A DNA stretch of 16,238 nt from Bifidobacterium breve. Lineage in GTDB: Bacteria; Actinomycetota; Actinomycetes; Nanopelagicales; Nanopelagicaceae. Location: contig CAMBOZ010000023.1 in assembly GCA_945869505.1 (NCBI GenBank), positions 1 to 16,238 of the forward strand, in the 5' to 3' direction. The notes below the pieces were generated by a model. It was not told where the DNA came from and ran no database searches. It saw only the letters and a program-made list of their open reading frames with translations. This document shows positions 1 through 7,243 of the stretch, one piece after another. Both the position numbers and the translations under genes were made by a program. Each line of letters opens with the position of its first letter. The first letter of the stretch is position 1.

Positions 1-30
1 TATGAAGTCAGCCACAGGTTCAATAAAAAC

Positions 31-116
31 TGGCGGAGGGCGTGGGATTTGAACCCACGAAACTTTCGTTTGCCGGTTTTCAAGACCGGTGCACTCGGCC
101 GCTATGCGAGCCCTCC
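31..116 (-). tRNA. tRNA-Ser (anticodon UGA), CCA encoded
   Basis: Read on the minus strand this folds as a class II tRNA. The acceptor stem GGAGGGC/GCCCTCC is followed by discriminator G and an encoded CCA at 31-33. The anticodon stem CCGGT/ACCGG encloses the loop CTTGAAA, giving anticodon TGA, which reads UCA serine codons. A long variable arm (AACGAAAGTTTCG region) and a T arm with GGTTCAAATCC complete it. The total is 86 nt with CCA. It lies downstream of serS and the HAD gene on the same strand, so the tRNA and its charging enzyme are neighbours. A separate -10 element at 124-129 suggests it is also transcribed on its own. Confidence 0.97.
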
Positions 117-123
117 GTGGGAG

Positions 124-129
124 AGATTA
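124..129 (-). promoter_or_regulatory. -10 element for tRNA-Ser
   Basis: On the minus strand TAATCT lies 7 nt before the first base of the tRNA, the right distance for initiation at or next to its 5' end. No clear -35 hexamer is visible. The same hexamer precedes the phosphodiesterase gene at 3851-3856. Confidence 0.45.
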
Positions 130-163
130 CCCGAACTTGGTAAGCATTAAAAATCGGGTGGTA

Positions 164-979
164 TTACCGCGGAAGTTCGAGGAGTTTTTCTATAACGATT
201 GCAACGCCATCTTGGTTATGAGGCGGAGCTACATCTTTCGCATTTGCTGGGCCTGCGTGATGACCATCGATCATTGCGTACGAGCGCCCCGCCCATTGCA
301 ACATTGAAAAATCATTTGGGTTATCACCAAAGGCGACACAATCTTCTGCTGTAATTCCGATACGCGCTGCCATCATTGCCAAAGTCTCGCCTTTAGATAC
401 ACCAAGTGCTGAAATTTCAAGCAGCGAATCGTTATTGGCCGAGTGCGTAACATTTACTACACCTTGCAGTGCGGGTATAGCTAAAGCCAACATTTCATCG
501 GCAGAAATTTCTTGTTGAGAAAGTCTCGCCAACAATTTAAGTGCTGGACGATTTGTTACCGAATCAATTGTATCTACGCCAATGTCATCCATTCCGATAT
601 CCCAACGTGGAATGTAAGCCTTCTCGCGATGGAAGTGATCATTTGATTCAACAGCGAATGAAACATTTGGAATAGTCTTTCGCAGAATATCTACCGCTTT
701 CTGCATTTCAATCGGTTGAATCATCCATTGTTCAAGAACTTTATCGTTGTGCATGTCATATAGAAGTCCGCCATTGCAACAAATTGCAGTTCCGAAATCG
801 AACGCTTCGCGCACATCGCTCATCCAGCGAGGTGGGCGCCCGGTTACGAAAAATATTTCGATGCCCATATCGCGGGCTTTAGTAAAAGCTGCAATTGTGC
901 GGTGCGAAATGCCTTCGTTGTGAGGAACGATAGTGCCATCTAAATCTGTTGCAATTAATTTGGGGCGACGATCACTCAC
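164..979 (-). CDS. Cof-type HAD-IIB family phosphatase
   Basis: This is a 271-residue cytosolic phosphatase of the haloacid dehalogenase superfamily, Cof/IIB subtype. These enzymes typically hydrolyse sugar phosphates, nucleotides or flavin-type phosphates; the substrate cannot be read from the sequence. Visible motifs are motif I DLDGT (nucleophile D12, acid/base D14), motif II in VTGR (T46), the motif III lysine K196 (SKGE), and motif IV GDNPND (D219, D223). The roughly 110 residues between motifs II and III form the IIB cap. The start is GTG at 977-979, and its first four bases GTGA overlap the serS TGA stop, so translation is probably coupled to serS. It is the last protein gene of the pheA-serS-HAD operon. 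Confidence 0.9.
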   Translation of the reverse strand: MSDRRPKLIATDLDGTIVPHNEGISHRTIAAFTKARDMGIEIFFVTGRPPRWMSDVREAFDFGTAICCNGGLLYDMHNDKVLEQWMIQPIEMQKAVDILRKTIPNVSFAVESNDHFHREKAYIPRWDIGMDDIGVDTIDSVTNRPALKLLARLSQQEISADEMLALAIPALQGVVNVTHSANNDSLLEISALGVSKGETLAMMAARIGITAEDCVAFGDNPNDFSMLQWAGRSYAMIDGHHAGPANAKDVAPPHNQDGVAIVIEKLLELPR

Positions 980-2244
980 ACAAGCTCAAATCTCTTCATT
1001 CCGAGGAATGGTTGTAGAGCGGCCGGGACATTTACAGTTCCATCAGAATTTTGATGATTTTCCAATATCGCAACAATCATGCGAGGAATCGCTACCAGAG
1101 TGCCATTGAGCGTTGCCACAGCTTTGGTTCCATCGGAATCTTTATATCGAATATTTAAACGGCGGGCTTGGAATTCTGTGCAGTTAGAGGTGCTTGTCAC
1201 TTCGCGATAGGCGTTCTGCGTCGGAATCCACGCTTCTATATCAAATTTGCGAGTTGCACTTGAGCCTAAGTCACCAGATGCCACATCGATTACTCGGAAT
1301 GGAACCTCCATTGCGTTAAGGAAATCTTTTTCCCATTGCAATAAGCGCTGATGCTCTGCTTTTGCTTCCTCTGGTTTACAGAAAGAAAACATTTCAACTT
1401 TATCGAATTGGTGAACGCGAATTATGCCGCGAGTATCTTTGCCATAACTTCCGGCTTCGCGACGAAAACATGAAGAATATCCGGCGTAACGCAGCGGCAA
1501 TTTTTCCGCGGGTAAGACTTCATCCATGTGATACGCCGCAAGTGGAACTTCACTTGTGCCGACTAAGTAGTAATCATCTTTTTCTAGATGGTAAACATTT
1601 TCAGCTGCTTGTCCGAGAAATCCAGTACCTTCCATTGCGGCTGGCTTAACCAGAACTGGTGGAATTACTGGAGTAAATCCCGCCTTCAGCGCGCTTTGAA
1701 TTGCGTAGTTAACCAAAGCAAATTCCAGCATCGCTCCGGTACCAGTTAAATAATATGAACGTGATCCTGAAACTTTTGCGCCGCGTTCGGTATCTATCGC
1801 GCCAAGCAACTTTCCGAGCTCGACATGATCTTTTGCTTCGAATCCATCTTTGGAAAAATCACGTGGAGTGCCAACATGTTCGATCGTTACGAAATCTTCT
1901 TCGCCACCGATCGGCGCTTCTGGATCTAAAAGATTTGATAGTTGCATAACGAGAGCACTGGCTTGTGCTTCAACCTCTGCGCGCTTGGCGTCGGCAGCCT
2001 TAACCTTCTCCGCCAGCGCTTTGGAATTTTCAAGTAACGCCGCTTTTTCATCGCCTTTTGCTGCACCAACAGATTTTGAGAGCGCATTCTGTTCTGCACG
2101 TAGCGTTTCAAATTCAGCAAGCGCTGCACGACGAATATCGTCGATTGCTAATACTTTATCTACGATCGCAACATCTTCGCCGCGACCTTTCTGTGAAGCG
2201 CGCACAACATCAGGATTTTCGCGCAAAAACTTAATGTCGATCAT
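976..2244 (-). CDS. serS: Seryl-tRNA synthetase
   Basis: This 422-residue class IIa aminoacyl-tRNA synthetase activates serine with ATP and charges tRNA-Ser in the cytosol. Residues about 30-100 form the charged, Ala/Glu/Lys-rich coiled-coil arm that grips the long variable arm of tRNA-Ser. The catalytic core shows TSE (230-232) in the serine-binding site, motif 2 with FRRE (260-263), the [12 protein letters not shown] segment (351-362), and motif 3 ending in [11 protein letters not shown] (about 386-396). Length is typical. The start is ATG at 2242-2244, with a Shine-Dalgarno-like GAGAGG (2255-2260) 10 nt upstream inside the end of pheA. The gap to pheA is only 2 nt and the HAD gene overlaps its stop, so the three genes are very likely one transcript. 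Confidence 0.98.
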   Translation of the reverse strand: MIDIKFLRENPDVVRASQKGRGEDVAIVDKVLAIDDIRRAALAEFETLRAEQNALSKSVGAAKGDEKAALLENSKALAEKVKAADAKRAEVEAQASALVMQLSNLLDPEAPIGGEEDFVTIEHVGTPRDFSKDGFEAKDHVELGKLLGAIDTERGAKVSGSRSYYLTGTGAMLEFALVNYAIQSALKAGFTPVIPPVLVKPAAMEGTGFLGQAAENVYHLEKDDYYLVGTSEVPLAAYHMDEVLPAEKLPLRYAGYSSCFRREAGSYGKDTRGIIRVHQFDKVEMFSFCKPEEAKAEHQRLLQWEKDFLNAMEVPFRVIDVASGDLGSSATRKFDIEAWIPTQNAYREVTSTSNCTEFQARRLNIRYKDSDGTKAVATLNGTLVAIPRMIVAILENHQNSDGTVNVPAALQPFLGMKRFELV

Positions 2245-2246
2245 TG

Positions 2247-3086
2247 TTATTGCGCCTCTCTTGGATAAGAGCCTAAGAATCTAATGTCGTCGCAAATCTC
2301 TTTTAGCTCAGCCAGGCTGGTGCCAACTGCTGAATCATTAATGTGGCCTTCCACGTCAATAATGAAATGGTAGTGACCTAATTCGCGACCAGTGGGACGA
2401 CTCTGAATAAATGTCAGGTTGACGCTATTTTTCGCAAAGACCTGCAGGATTTCCAGCAATGCGCCCGCGTGATCGATATCTATAAATACCGCCATTGAAG
2501 TTCGGTCATTGCCAGTTGCTTCAGGAACCCAACCTGGTTTTTGGGCACAGATAAATCGAGTTACCGCTCCAGTGTTATCACCAATATCTTCGGCGATAAC
2601 TTCTAATCCAAAATGTGATGCAGCAACACTTGATGCGATCGCTGCATCCAGCTCGCCTTTGCTGACCAGTTCAGCGGCTGCCGAAGTTGAGTTGGTCGGC
2701 ACAATTTCTGCGTGCGGGTAATTCTTGGCGATGTATGCGCGGCATTGCGATTCTGCGTGTGGATGCGTGCCGATTCGTACAAATTTACTTGTGCCAGGTT
2801 TTGCCATAAATGCGAACGAAACAGGCAGGGTCACCTCAGCTGCGATTGTTAGTGGATCTCCTGTTGCGAGTTCATCTAGGGTGCGAGCGACGACGCCTTC
2901 TACGGAATTCTCAATTGGTACAAGTGCATATTGCGCATCTCCGGTACGAACCGCATTTAGCGCCGCTGTGACATTTGCAAATGGGATTAATACATCTGAG
3001 TCACAAGTTATTTTCTTTAGCGCAGCCTCAGTGAAAGTCCCAACCGGACCCAAGTAGGCAAATGTATGGCTTTCTGCTGCGCTCAC
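2247..3086 (-). CDS. pheA: Prephenate dehydratase
   Basis: This 279-residue monofunctional prephenate dehydratase converts prephenate to phenylpyruvate in phenylalanine synthesis. The catalytic domain (about 7-190) starts with [13 protein letters not shown], contains [11 protein letters not shown] (56-66) and the catalytic TRF triplet (T176-R177-F178). A C-terminal ACT domain (about 197-275) should bind phenylalanine for feedback control. Its two ligand motifs read GALL (208-211) and QSRP (228-231), where many family members have GALV and ESRP. There is no chorismate mutase domain, as expected for Actinobacteria. The start is GTG at 3084-3086, chosen because a -10 hexamer lies exactly 6 nt upstream (3093-3098), implying a leaderless transcript. 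It heads the pheA-serS-HAD operon. Confidence 0.96.
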   Translation of the reverse strand: MSAAESHTFAYLGPVGTFTEAALKKITCDSDVLIPFANVTAALNAVRTGDAQYALVPIENSVEGVVARTLDELATGDPLTIAAEVTLPVSFAFMAKPGTSKFVRIGTHPHAESQCRAYIAKNYPHAEIVPTNSTSAAAELVSKGELDAAIASSVAASHFGLEVIAEDIGDNTGAVTRFICAQKPGWVPEATGNDRTSMAVFIDIDHAGALLEILQVFAKNSVNLTFIQSRPTGRELGHYHFIIDVEGHINDSAVGTSLAELKEICDDIRFLGSYPREAQ

Positions 3087-3092
3087 TGGTTA

Positions 3093-3098
3093 AGGATA
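3093..3098 (-). promoter_or_regulatory. -10 element of leaderless pheA promoter
   Basis: On the minus strand TATCCT is followed by six bases (TAACCA) and then the GTG start of pheA. Transcription from this hexamer would begin at or next to the start codon. No good -35 element is visible. Confidence 0.5.
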
Positions 3099-3139
3099 CC
3101 TGCTAATAAGTGGGCGCTGATCCTCAATTAAATCGCTCG

Positions 3140-3844
3140 CTACAAATTGCGCAAGAGTTCACGCGCAAAGCCAGGGCGATTGGTTATCAGATTGTCCACG
3201 CCTAACTCATTACAGAGCCTAATGTCAGCTGGATCATCAACGGTCCAAACATTTAATTTTCGACCAGCACTTTTGATCCGTTTTGCTAGAGCAGGTTCCT
3301 TCCGCAAAAGTGAAATTCCGGGGCCAAGTGATTGCGCTGACGAATATCTCGCGCTTACCCAAGGAGTGTGATCGTGAAGCAAGTATGTCGTTTCAATTTT
3401 GCTATCTAGGCGTTTAATGTGTTCAATCGCCAACCAGGAAAATGACATAACATTTACAGAGATGTCAGCCCTTTTAATTCGTTTTTCTTCGCGTTTAAGC
3501 TTCTCTACTATTTCATCTTCAACTGCAGTACGTGATGGAACCGGGTGTTTAGTTTCTAGCAATAATGATTTCTTCTCACTAATCCCAAAATCTAAGAATT
3601 CGTCGAGAGTTAAGATCTGCGGGTAAATACTCTTTAGCTGTGCGTAGGTACTTCCTGAAACCACCGCCTTGTCATTTGCACACCGTAGTAAATCTGTGTC
3701 GTGCCATAAGACAGCAACTCCATCTTTGGTTAAACGCAAATCACATTCAAAGCCGTCAGCGCCTTGCTTCACCGCTGCTTCATAAGCAGCCATGGTCATC
3801 TCCGGAAAGTCATGAGATGCCCCGCGATGAGCGTAGATCTTCAT
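3140..3844 (-). CDS. Glycerophosphodiester phosphodiesterase (GDPD family)
   Basis: This 234-residue enzyme of the GDPD fold hydrolyses glycerophosphodiesters to an alcohol and glycerol 3-phosphate, which supports phospholipid turnover or phosphate scavenging. Visible active-site features are AHRG (H6, R7), FECDLRLTKDG (E33 and D35 as metal ligands), the catalytic WHD histidine H48, ETKH (97-100), and the C-terminal strands VWTVDD and LITNRPG. The usual PENT segment reads PEMT, so the Asn is replaced by Met. No signal peptide is visible, so it is probably cytosolic. The start ATG is at 3842-3844. It diverges from the PP2C gene across only 32 bp and is 53 bp upstream of pheA on the same strand. 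Confidence 0.9.
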   Translation of the reverse strand: MKIYAHRGASHDFPEMTMAAYEAAVKQGADGFECDLRLTKDGVAVLWHDTDLLRCANDKAVVSGSTYAQLKSIYPQILTLDEFLDFGISEKKSLLLETKHPVPSRTAVEDEIVEKLKREEKRIKRADISVNVMSFSWLAIEHIKRLDSKIETTYLLHDHTPWVSARYSSAQSLGPGISLLRKEPALAKRIKSAGRKLNVWTVDDPADIRLCNELGVDNLITNRPGFARELLRNL

Positions 3845-3850
3845 AGTTTG

Positions 3851-3856
3851 AGATTA
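3851..3856 (-). promoter_or_regulatory. -10 element of leaderless phosphodiesterase promoter
   Basis: On the minus strand TAATCT is followed by CAAACT (6 nt) and the ATG of the phosphodiesterase gene. It lies 7 bp from the oppositely oriented -10 of the PP2C gene, so two promoters share this 32-bp gap. Confidence 0.5.
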
Positions 3857-3863
3857 ACACCAT

Positions 3864-3869
3864 TAGGCT
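3864..3869 (+). promoter_or_regulatory. -10 element of leaderless PP2C/pknB promoter
   Basis: TAGGCT is followed by seven bases (ACGCGGT) and the ATG of the PP2C gene at 3877. The same hexamer occurs at this position before dcd (11516-11521) and the EamA gene (13448-13453). No Shine-Dalgarno sequence is present between it and the ATG. Confidence 0.5.
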
Positions 3870-3876
3870 ACGCGGT

Positions 3877-4653
3877 ATGAGTCGGCTTTATTTTCAATGC
3901 GCAGCGCGTTCTGCTGTCGGCTTGGTGCGAAATGGAAATGAAGATTCCGCTCTGGTTGGTTCGCAATTAATCGCAATTGCAGATGGCATGGGCGGTCATG
4001 CTGGCGGCGAATTCGCATCTTCAGTTGCGATAAATACTCTTTCAGAAATAGCGCCAACATTTGTCAACGCCGATGTTGATAGCGAATCAGCAAGTGATTT
4101 ATTCCTGAACTCTCTTCACACGATAGATTTACAAATCCGCGCAGTCACCCAAGACGAACCACAGTTAGCGGGTATGGGAACAACTCTTACCGCGCTTTTT
4201 TTAAACGATACTGAAATCTCATTGCTCCACGTTGGAGATTCCCGGGCCTATCGGCTGCGTGGGAATGAATTAATACAGTTGAGCGCTGATCACACCGTTT
4301 TACAAGAGTTGCTCAATAAAGGGATCATCTCTGAATCGGATGCTCAAATTCATCCACAAAGATCAATGCTTACCCAGGCACTTATGGGCGAAGGCAATCT
4401 CGAACCTTCACTTCACATCTTCGAAGGAAAAATTAAGGATCGCTACTTACTATGTAGCGATGGATTGACCGGCGTCTTAAGCGATAAGGAAATTAAATCT
4501 TTGATCAAAGGTAAGGATGCCGTGGCCGCTGTTGATGCCTTGATAGATGCAACATATATAAACGGGGCACCAGATAATGTCACCGTGATTCTGGCCGATC
4601 TGGTCGAGTCAAGTAATACCGACGTTGAAAAGTTAGGAGCGGCTAAAGCATGA
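3877..4653 (+). CDS. pstP: PP2C-family Ser/Thr protein phosphatase (PstP-like)
   Basis: This 258-residue metal-dependent protein phosphatase probably removes phosphates placed by the adjacent PknB kinase. PP2C motifs run in order: RSAVGLVRNGNEDS (11-24), IADGMGGHAGGEFAS (34-48, metal ligand D36), GTTLTAL (101-107), HVGDSRAYRLR (118-128), LLCSDGLTGVLSD (191-203, D195) and APDNVTVI (231-238, D233). Mycobacterial PstP is about twice as long, with a membrane span and an external domain. Here the protein ends about 20 residues after the catalytic domain and has no membrane segment, so it should be soluble. The stop overlaps the pknB start as ATGA. The ATG at 3877 is supported by the -10 element 7 nt upstream. 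Confidence 0.93.
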   Translation: MSRLYFQCAARSAVGLVRNGNEDSALVGSQLIAIADGMGGHAGGEFASSVAINTLSEIAPTFVNADVDSESASDLFLNSLHTIDLQIRAVTQDEPQLAGMGTTLTALFLNDTEISLLHVGDSRAYRLRGNELIQLSADHTVLQELLNKGIISESDAQIHPQRSMLTQALMGEGNLEPSLHIFEGKIKDRYLLCSDGLTGVLSDKEIKSLIKGKDAVAAVDALIDATYINGAPDNVTVILADLVESSNTDVEKLGAAKA

Positions 4654-6200
4654 TGAATAAAGTTTTAGGTGGCCGCTATCAATTAGGTGCGATGATCGGC
4701 ACTGGCGGAATGGCTGATGTATATATCGCACAAGATCAACGCTTATCCCGCGAAGTAGCAGTGAAAATTTTGCGCAGTGATTTGGCAAAAGATTCAACAT
4801 TTGTCGCACGCTTTAGAAAAGAAGCAAAAGCGGCCGCCGGGCTTAACCATCCCGGAATCGTTGCGGTTTACGACTCTGGTGAAGAACCTGCGCCATACAT
4901 TGTTATGGAATTAGTCTCTGGCCACACTCTCCGCGAATTAATTCACGATGGTGAGCGCTTGCCACTTGATCGTGCACTAGAAATTGGTGCCGGAATTCTT
5001 GCGGCGCTGGATTATTCACATCAACGCGGAATTGTTCACCGCGATATAAAACCAGCAAACGTAATGATCACCAATAAGGGCGATGTTAAGGTGATGGACT
5101 TTGGAATCGCGCGCGCGATGGATGACTTAGGTGCAACTTTAACTAGCACCTGGAACGTAGTTGGCACTGCTCAATATTTATCTCCAGAACAAGCACTTGG
5201 CGAAATTGCAGATGCGCCGACAGATATTTATTCGACTGGATGTTTGCTATTTGAATTATTAACGGGACGTCCGCCATATACCGGCGAAACACCTGTATCA
5301 ATTGCCTATCAACATGTATCTGGTGTTTTAACACCAGCTCGACAATTGCAACCAGATCTACCGGAAAGTGTAGAAGTTTTGTTAACGGTTGCACTTGCCA
5401 AGAAACCAGAAGATCGTTATTTATCTGCGAATGCAATGTTGGAAGATATAAATAAGATTAGAGCTGGACAAAATATTTCCACCAAGGTAGCCCGTACGCC
5501 GCTGATGAGCCGTCGCGCCGCGATTATTTCTGGCATCGCAGTTATTGCTATTGGTATCGCAGCTATTGTCGGAATCTCCGTCAATGGAGGATCTACTCCA
5601 TCGCTTGGAAACGAAATTCCAAACGTAGTTGGTTTAACTGAAACCCAGGCGCGGGCGCTGTTGCAGGGTTACACGATCACAATTCAGCGTGCACCCGATC
5701 CACGTATTCCGAAGGATCGTGTGGCTAGCCAAATTCCTCTCGCTACAACTCAAGTTAAAGAGGGTTCTGCAATAACGCTAACGATTTCTGATGGTCCTGG
5801 TGATGCGATCGTCCCTGATGGATTAATTGGAGCATCTTTAATTGATGCTCGAACCATCCTTGCCGCCGCAGGTTTAGTTATTGCTAAAACAGAGGCTGCG
5901 CCATCTGATGAAGCGCAAGGAACGGTATTAAGTGTTACTCCAGAGGCCGGTTCTAAAATTACGGCTGGTTCTGGCGTTGTTTTGACAATTGCTAGCGGTG
6001 AAGTCGAAGTTCCAAATCTAATTGGTGTGGAAGCAATTCAAGCAAAAACTTTACTTATTCAGGCGGGCTTCTTGGTTCGCGAGTTTAATGATTACGATCC
6101 AGCACAAGCTGTCGGAGTTGTTATTCGTCAAGCACCTGATGCGGGTACCACGCAAACTATTGGTAAACCGGTGACTATTACAATTAACAAAGCGCCGTAA
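4650..6200 (+). CDS. pknB: Ser/Thr protein kinase with PASTA repeats (PknB)
   Basis: This 516-residue transmembrane Hanks-type kinase probably senses peptidoglycan or muropeptides and controls growth and division. The kinase domain spans about 10-272: glycine loop GTGGMADVY (17-25), ATP lysine K39, catalytic HRDIKPAN (130-137), DFG (150-152), GTAQYLSPE (172-180). Activation-loop T165 and T167 align with the mycobacterial PknB autophosphorylation pair. A single membrane helix lies at about 289-311. It is followed by three external PASTA repeats (about 323-381, 386-449, 452-514), one fewer than in mycobacterial PknB. The start ATG overlaps the phosphatase stop by four bases, with AGGAG (4635-4639) 10 nt upstream; a second ATG follows at once. 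The stop is one base from the convergent trpG stop. No pknA, pbpA or rodA lies beside it. Confidence 0.96.
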   Translation: MMNKVLGGRYQLGAMIGTGGMADVYIAQDQRLSREVAVKILRSDLAKDSTFVARFRKEAKAAAGLNHPGIVAVYDSGEEPAPYIVMELVSGHTLRELIHDGERLPLDRALEIGAGILAALDYSHQRGIVHRDIKPANVMITNKGDVKVMDFGIARAMDDLGATLTSTWNVVGTAQYLSPEQALGEIADAPTDIYSTGCLLFELLTGRPPYTGETPVSIAYQHVSGVLTPARQLQPDLPESVEVLLTVALAKKPEDRYLSANAMLEDINKIRAGQNISTKVARTPLMSRRAAIISGIAVIAIGIAAIVGISVNGGSTPSLGNEIPNVVGLTETQARALLQGYTITIQRAPDPRIPKDRVASQIPLATTQVKEGSAITLTISDGPGDAIVPDGLIGASLIDARTILAAAGLVIAKTEAAPSDEAQGTVLSVTPEAGSKITAGSGVVLTIASGEVEVPNLIGVEAIQAKTLLIQAGFLVREFNDYDPAQAVGVVIRQAPDAGTTQTIGKPVTITINKAP

Positions 6201-6201
6201 T

Positions 6202-6831
6202 TTAAGAGCTGCGACCAACTACAGGAGATAATCCGACCGATTTGGCGAGCGCATTTTTATCTCCACATTGCGTCAACCAGTTTGCCAACATTAAATGGCC
6301 GTGTTCGGTTAATACAGATTCAGGGTGGAACTGAACGCCTTCAATTGGCAAAGTTTTGTGACGCAGCGACATAACAACGCCAGAATCTGTTGTGCCAGTT
6401 ATTTCTAGTTCGCTTGAAACCGTATCTCTCTCAACGGCGAGTGAGTGATATCGAGTTGCAGTAAATGGCGAAGGTAAATTAACAAGTACACCTTTACCTT
6501 CGTGAATAACTTGCGAAGTCTTTCCGTGCAGTAACTCTGGTGCCCGCGAAACTGTTGCACCAAATGCCACGCCAATAGCTTGATGTCCCAGACAAACGCC
6601 AAAGAGTGGAATCGAATTTTCGGCGCAATATTTGATCATCTCAATACTTACACCTGCCGCCTCCGGAGTTCCGGGGCCGGGCGAAATTAAAACTCCGTCA
6701 TATTCACTTGCTTCATTTGCTGCGACTTCATCGTTACGTTTAACGGTGCACTCAGCCCCGAGTTGGCCGAGGTATTGCACCAAGTTAAAGACAAAGGAGT
6801 CGTAGTTATCGACGACAAGGATGCGGGCCAT
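6202..6831 (-). CDS. trpG: Anthranilate / aminodeoxychorismate synthase glutamine amidotransferase subunit
   Basis: This 209-residue class I glutamine amidotransferase supplies ammonia from glutamine to a chorismate-using partner (TrpE or PabB). Its position between crgA and pknB matches the gene called trpG/pabA in mycobacteria, and it may serve both tryptophan and folate synthesis. Motifs: VVDNYDSFVFNL (6-17), oxyanion segment SPGPGTP (50-56), nucleophile C80 in GVCLGHQAIG, and catalytic H169 and E171 in QFHPES. The frame stays open upstream to an ATG at 6898-6900. That extension is unlike the family, and it would overlap the crgA start, so I use the ATG at 6829-6831, where MARILVVDNYDSF begins. 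A -10-like CAGAAT lies 6 nt before it. The stop is one base from the pknB stop. Confidence 0.93.
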   Translation of the reverse strand: MARILVVDNYDSFVFNLVQYLGQLGAECTVKRNDEVAANEASEYDGVLISPGPGTPEAAGVSIEMIKYCAENSIPLFGVCLGHQAIGVAFGATVSRAPELLHGKTSQVIHEGKGVLVNLPSPFTATRYHSLAVERDTVSSELEITGTTDSGVVMSLRHKTLPIEGVQFHPESVLTEHGHLMLANWLTQCGDKNALAKSVGLSPVVGRSS

Positions 6832-6837
6832 GGCGTA

Positions 6838-6843
6838 ATTCTG
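6838..6843 (-). promoter_or_regulatory. Possible -10 element of trpG
   Basis: On the minus strand CAGAAT lies 6 nt (TACGCC) before the chosen ATG of trpG. It matches TATAAT at four of six positions and has the same spacing as the other leaderless starts here. It is weaker than those because the first base is C. Confidence 0.35.
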
Positions 6844-6886
6844 GCAGGCGCAGAGGATCGCTGTTTCCAGTATTGGATTTAGCCTG

Positions 6887-6892
6887 TAACCT
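6887..6892 (+). promoter_or_regulatory. -10 element of leaderless crgA promoter
   Basis: TAACCT is followed by six bases (TTAGCC) and the ATG of crgA. No Shine-Dalgarno sequence is present. A TTTCCA at 6864-6869, 17 bp upstream, could be a weak -35. Confidence 0.5.
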
Positions 6893-6898
6893 TTAGCC

Positions 6899-7165
6899 AT
6901 GCCAAAGTCGAAATTGCGTAAAAAGGTCCAGGAGCGCCACGCTCACGAAGAGTTAATTCACGATACTCAGCCACATGGCCCGCTCGAGAGCCCACGCTGG
7001 TTAGCCCCTGTAATGGTGGCCAATTTCTTGATCGGCCTCTTCTGGATCGTGATCTTCTATGTGACTCAGACTGATTATCCAATCCCAGGTATCGGCGCTT
7101 GGAACATGATTATCGGCTTTAGCTTCGTTGGGGTTGGATTCAGCCTCGCGACTAAATGGCGCTAG
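6899..7165 (+). CDS. crgA: Cell division protein CrgA
   Basis: This small 88-residue membrane protein belongs to the actinobacterial CrgA family, which in mycobacteria binds FtsZ, FtsI and FtsQ at the septum and in Streptomyces affects septation timing. The protein begins with the family signature MPKSKLRKK, followed by a charged cytoplasmic tail of about 30 residues. Two membrane helices follow (about 36-57 and 66-84), and it ends in a basic KWR. Length and two-helix layout match the family. It diverges from trpG, keeping the order crgA-trpG-pknB known from other Actinobacteria. The start is supported by the -10 element 6 nt upstream. Confidence 0.95.
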   Translation: MPKSKLRKKVQERHAHEELIHDTQPHGPLESPRWLAPVMVANFLIGLFWIVIFYVTQTDYPIPGIGAWNMIIGFSFVGVGFSLATKWR

Positions 7166-7204
7166 CCAATCTGGCCTAACTAAACAGCGATAATTTAACC
7201 TAAT

Positions 7205-7222
7205 TCTCAGCGTTCTCTCAGG
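7205..7222 (+). promoter_or_regulatory. PhoP-box-like direct repeat before the response regulator gene
   Basis: Two 7-mers, TCTCAGC (7205-7211) and TCTCAGG (7216-7222), are separated by four bases, giving an 11-bp repeat period. As I recall it, the mycobacterial PhoP operator is TCACAGC-N4-TCACAGC, and OmpR-family regulators bind such tandem half-sites as dimers. A third related TCTCAA follows at 7235. The repeat ends 21 bp before the regulator ATG, so negative or positive autoregulation is plausible. A -10-like GATAAT/TAATTT at 7189-7196 lies just upstream. Confidence 0.45.
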
Positions 7223-7243
7223 TCATGGGAGCATTCTCAAACC

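Noticed and set aside
129..159. Inverted repeat ACCCGA/TCGGGT between the HAD gene and tRNA-Ser as a terminator
   Set aside because: The stem is only six pairs with a 19-nt loop, and no T-run follows the stem on the minus strand, so it does not look like an intrinsic terminator.
89..307. Open frame of 72 codons on the plus strand over the tRNA and HAD gene
   Set aside because: It begins inside the tRNA gene and runs antisense to the HAD coding region.
1850..2284. Open frame of 144 codons on the plus strand opposite serS and the end of pheA
   Set aside because: It is Ser/Ala-rich antisense reading of the SerS coiled-coil region, with no start signals.
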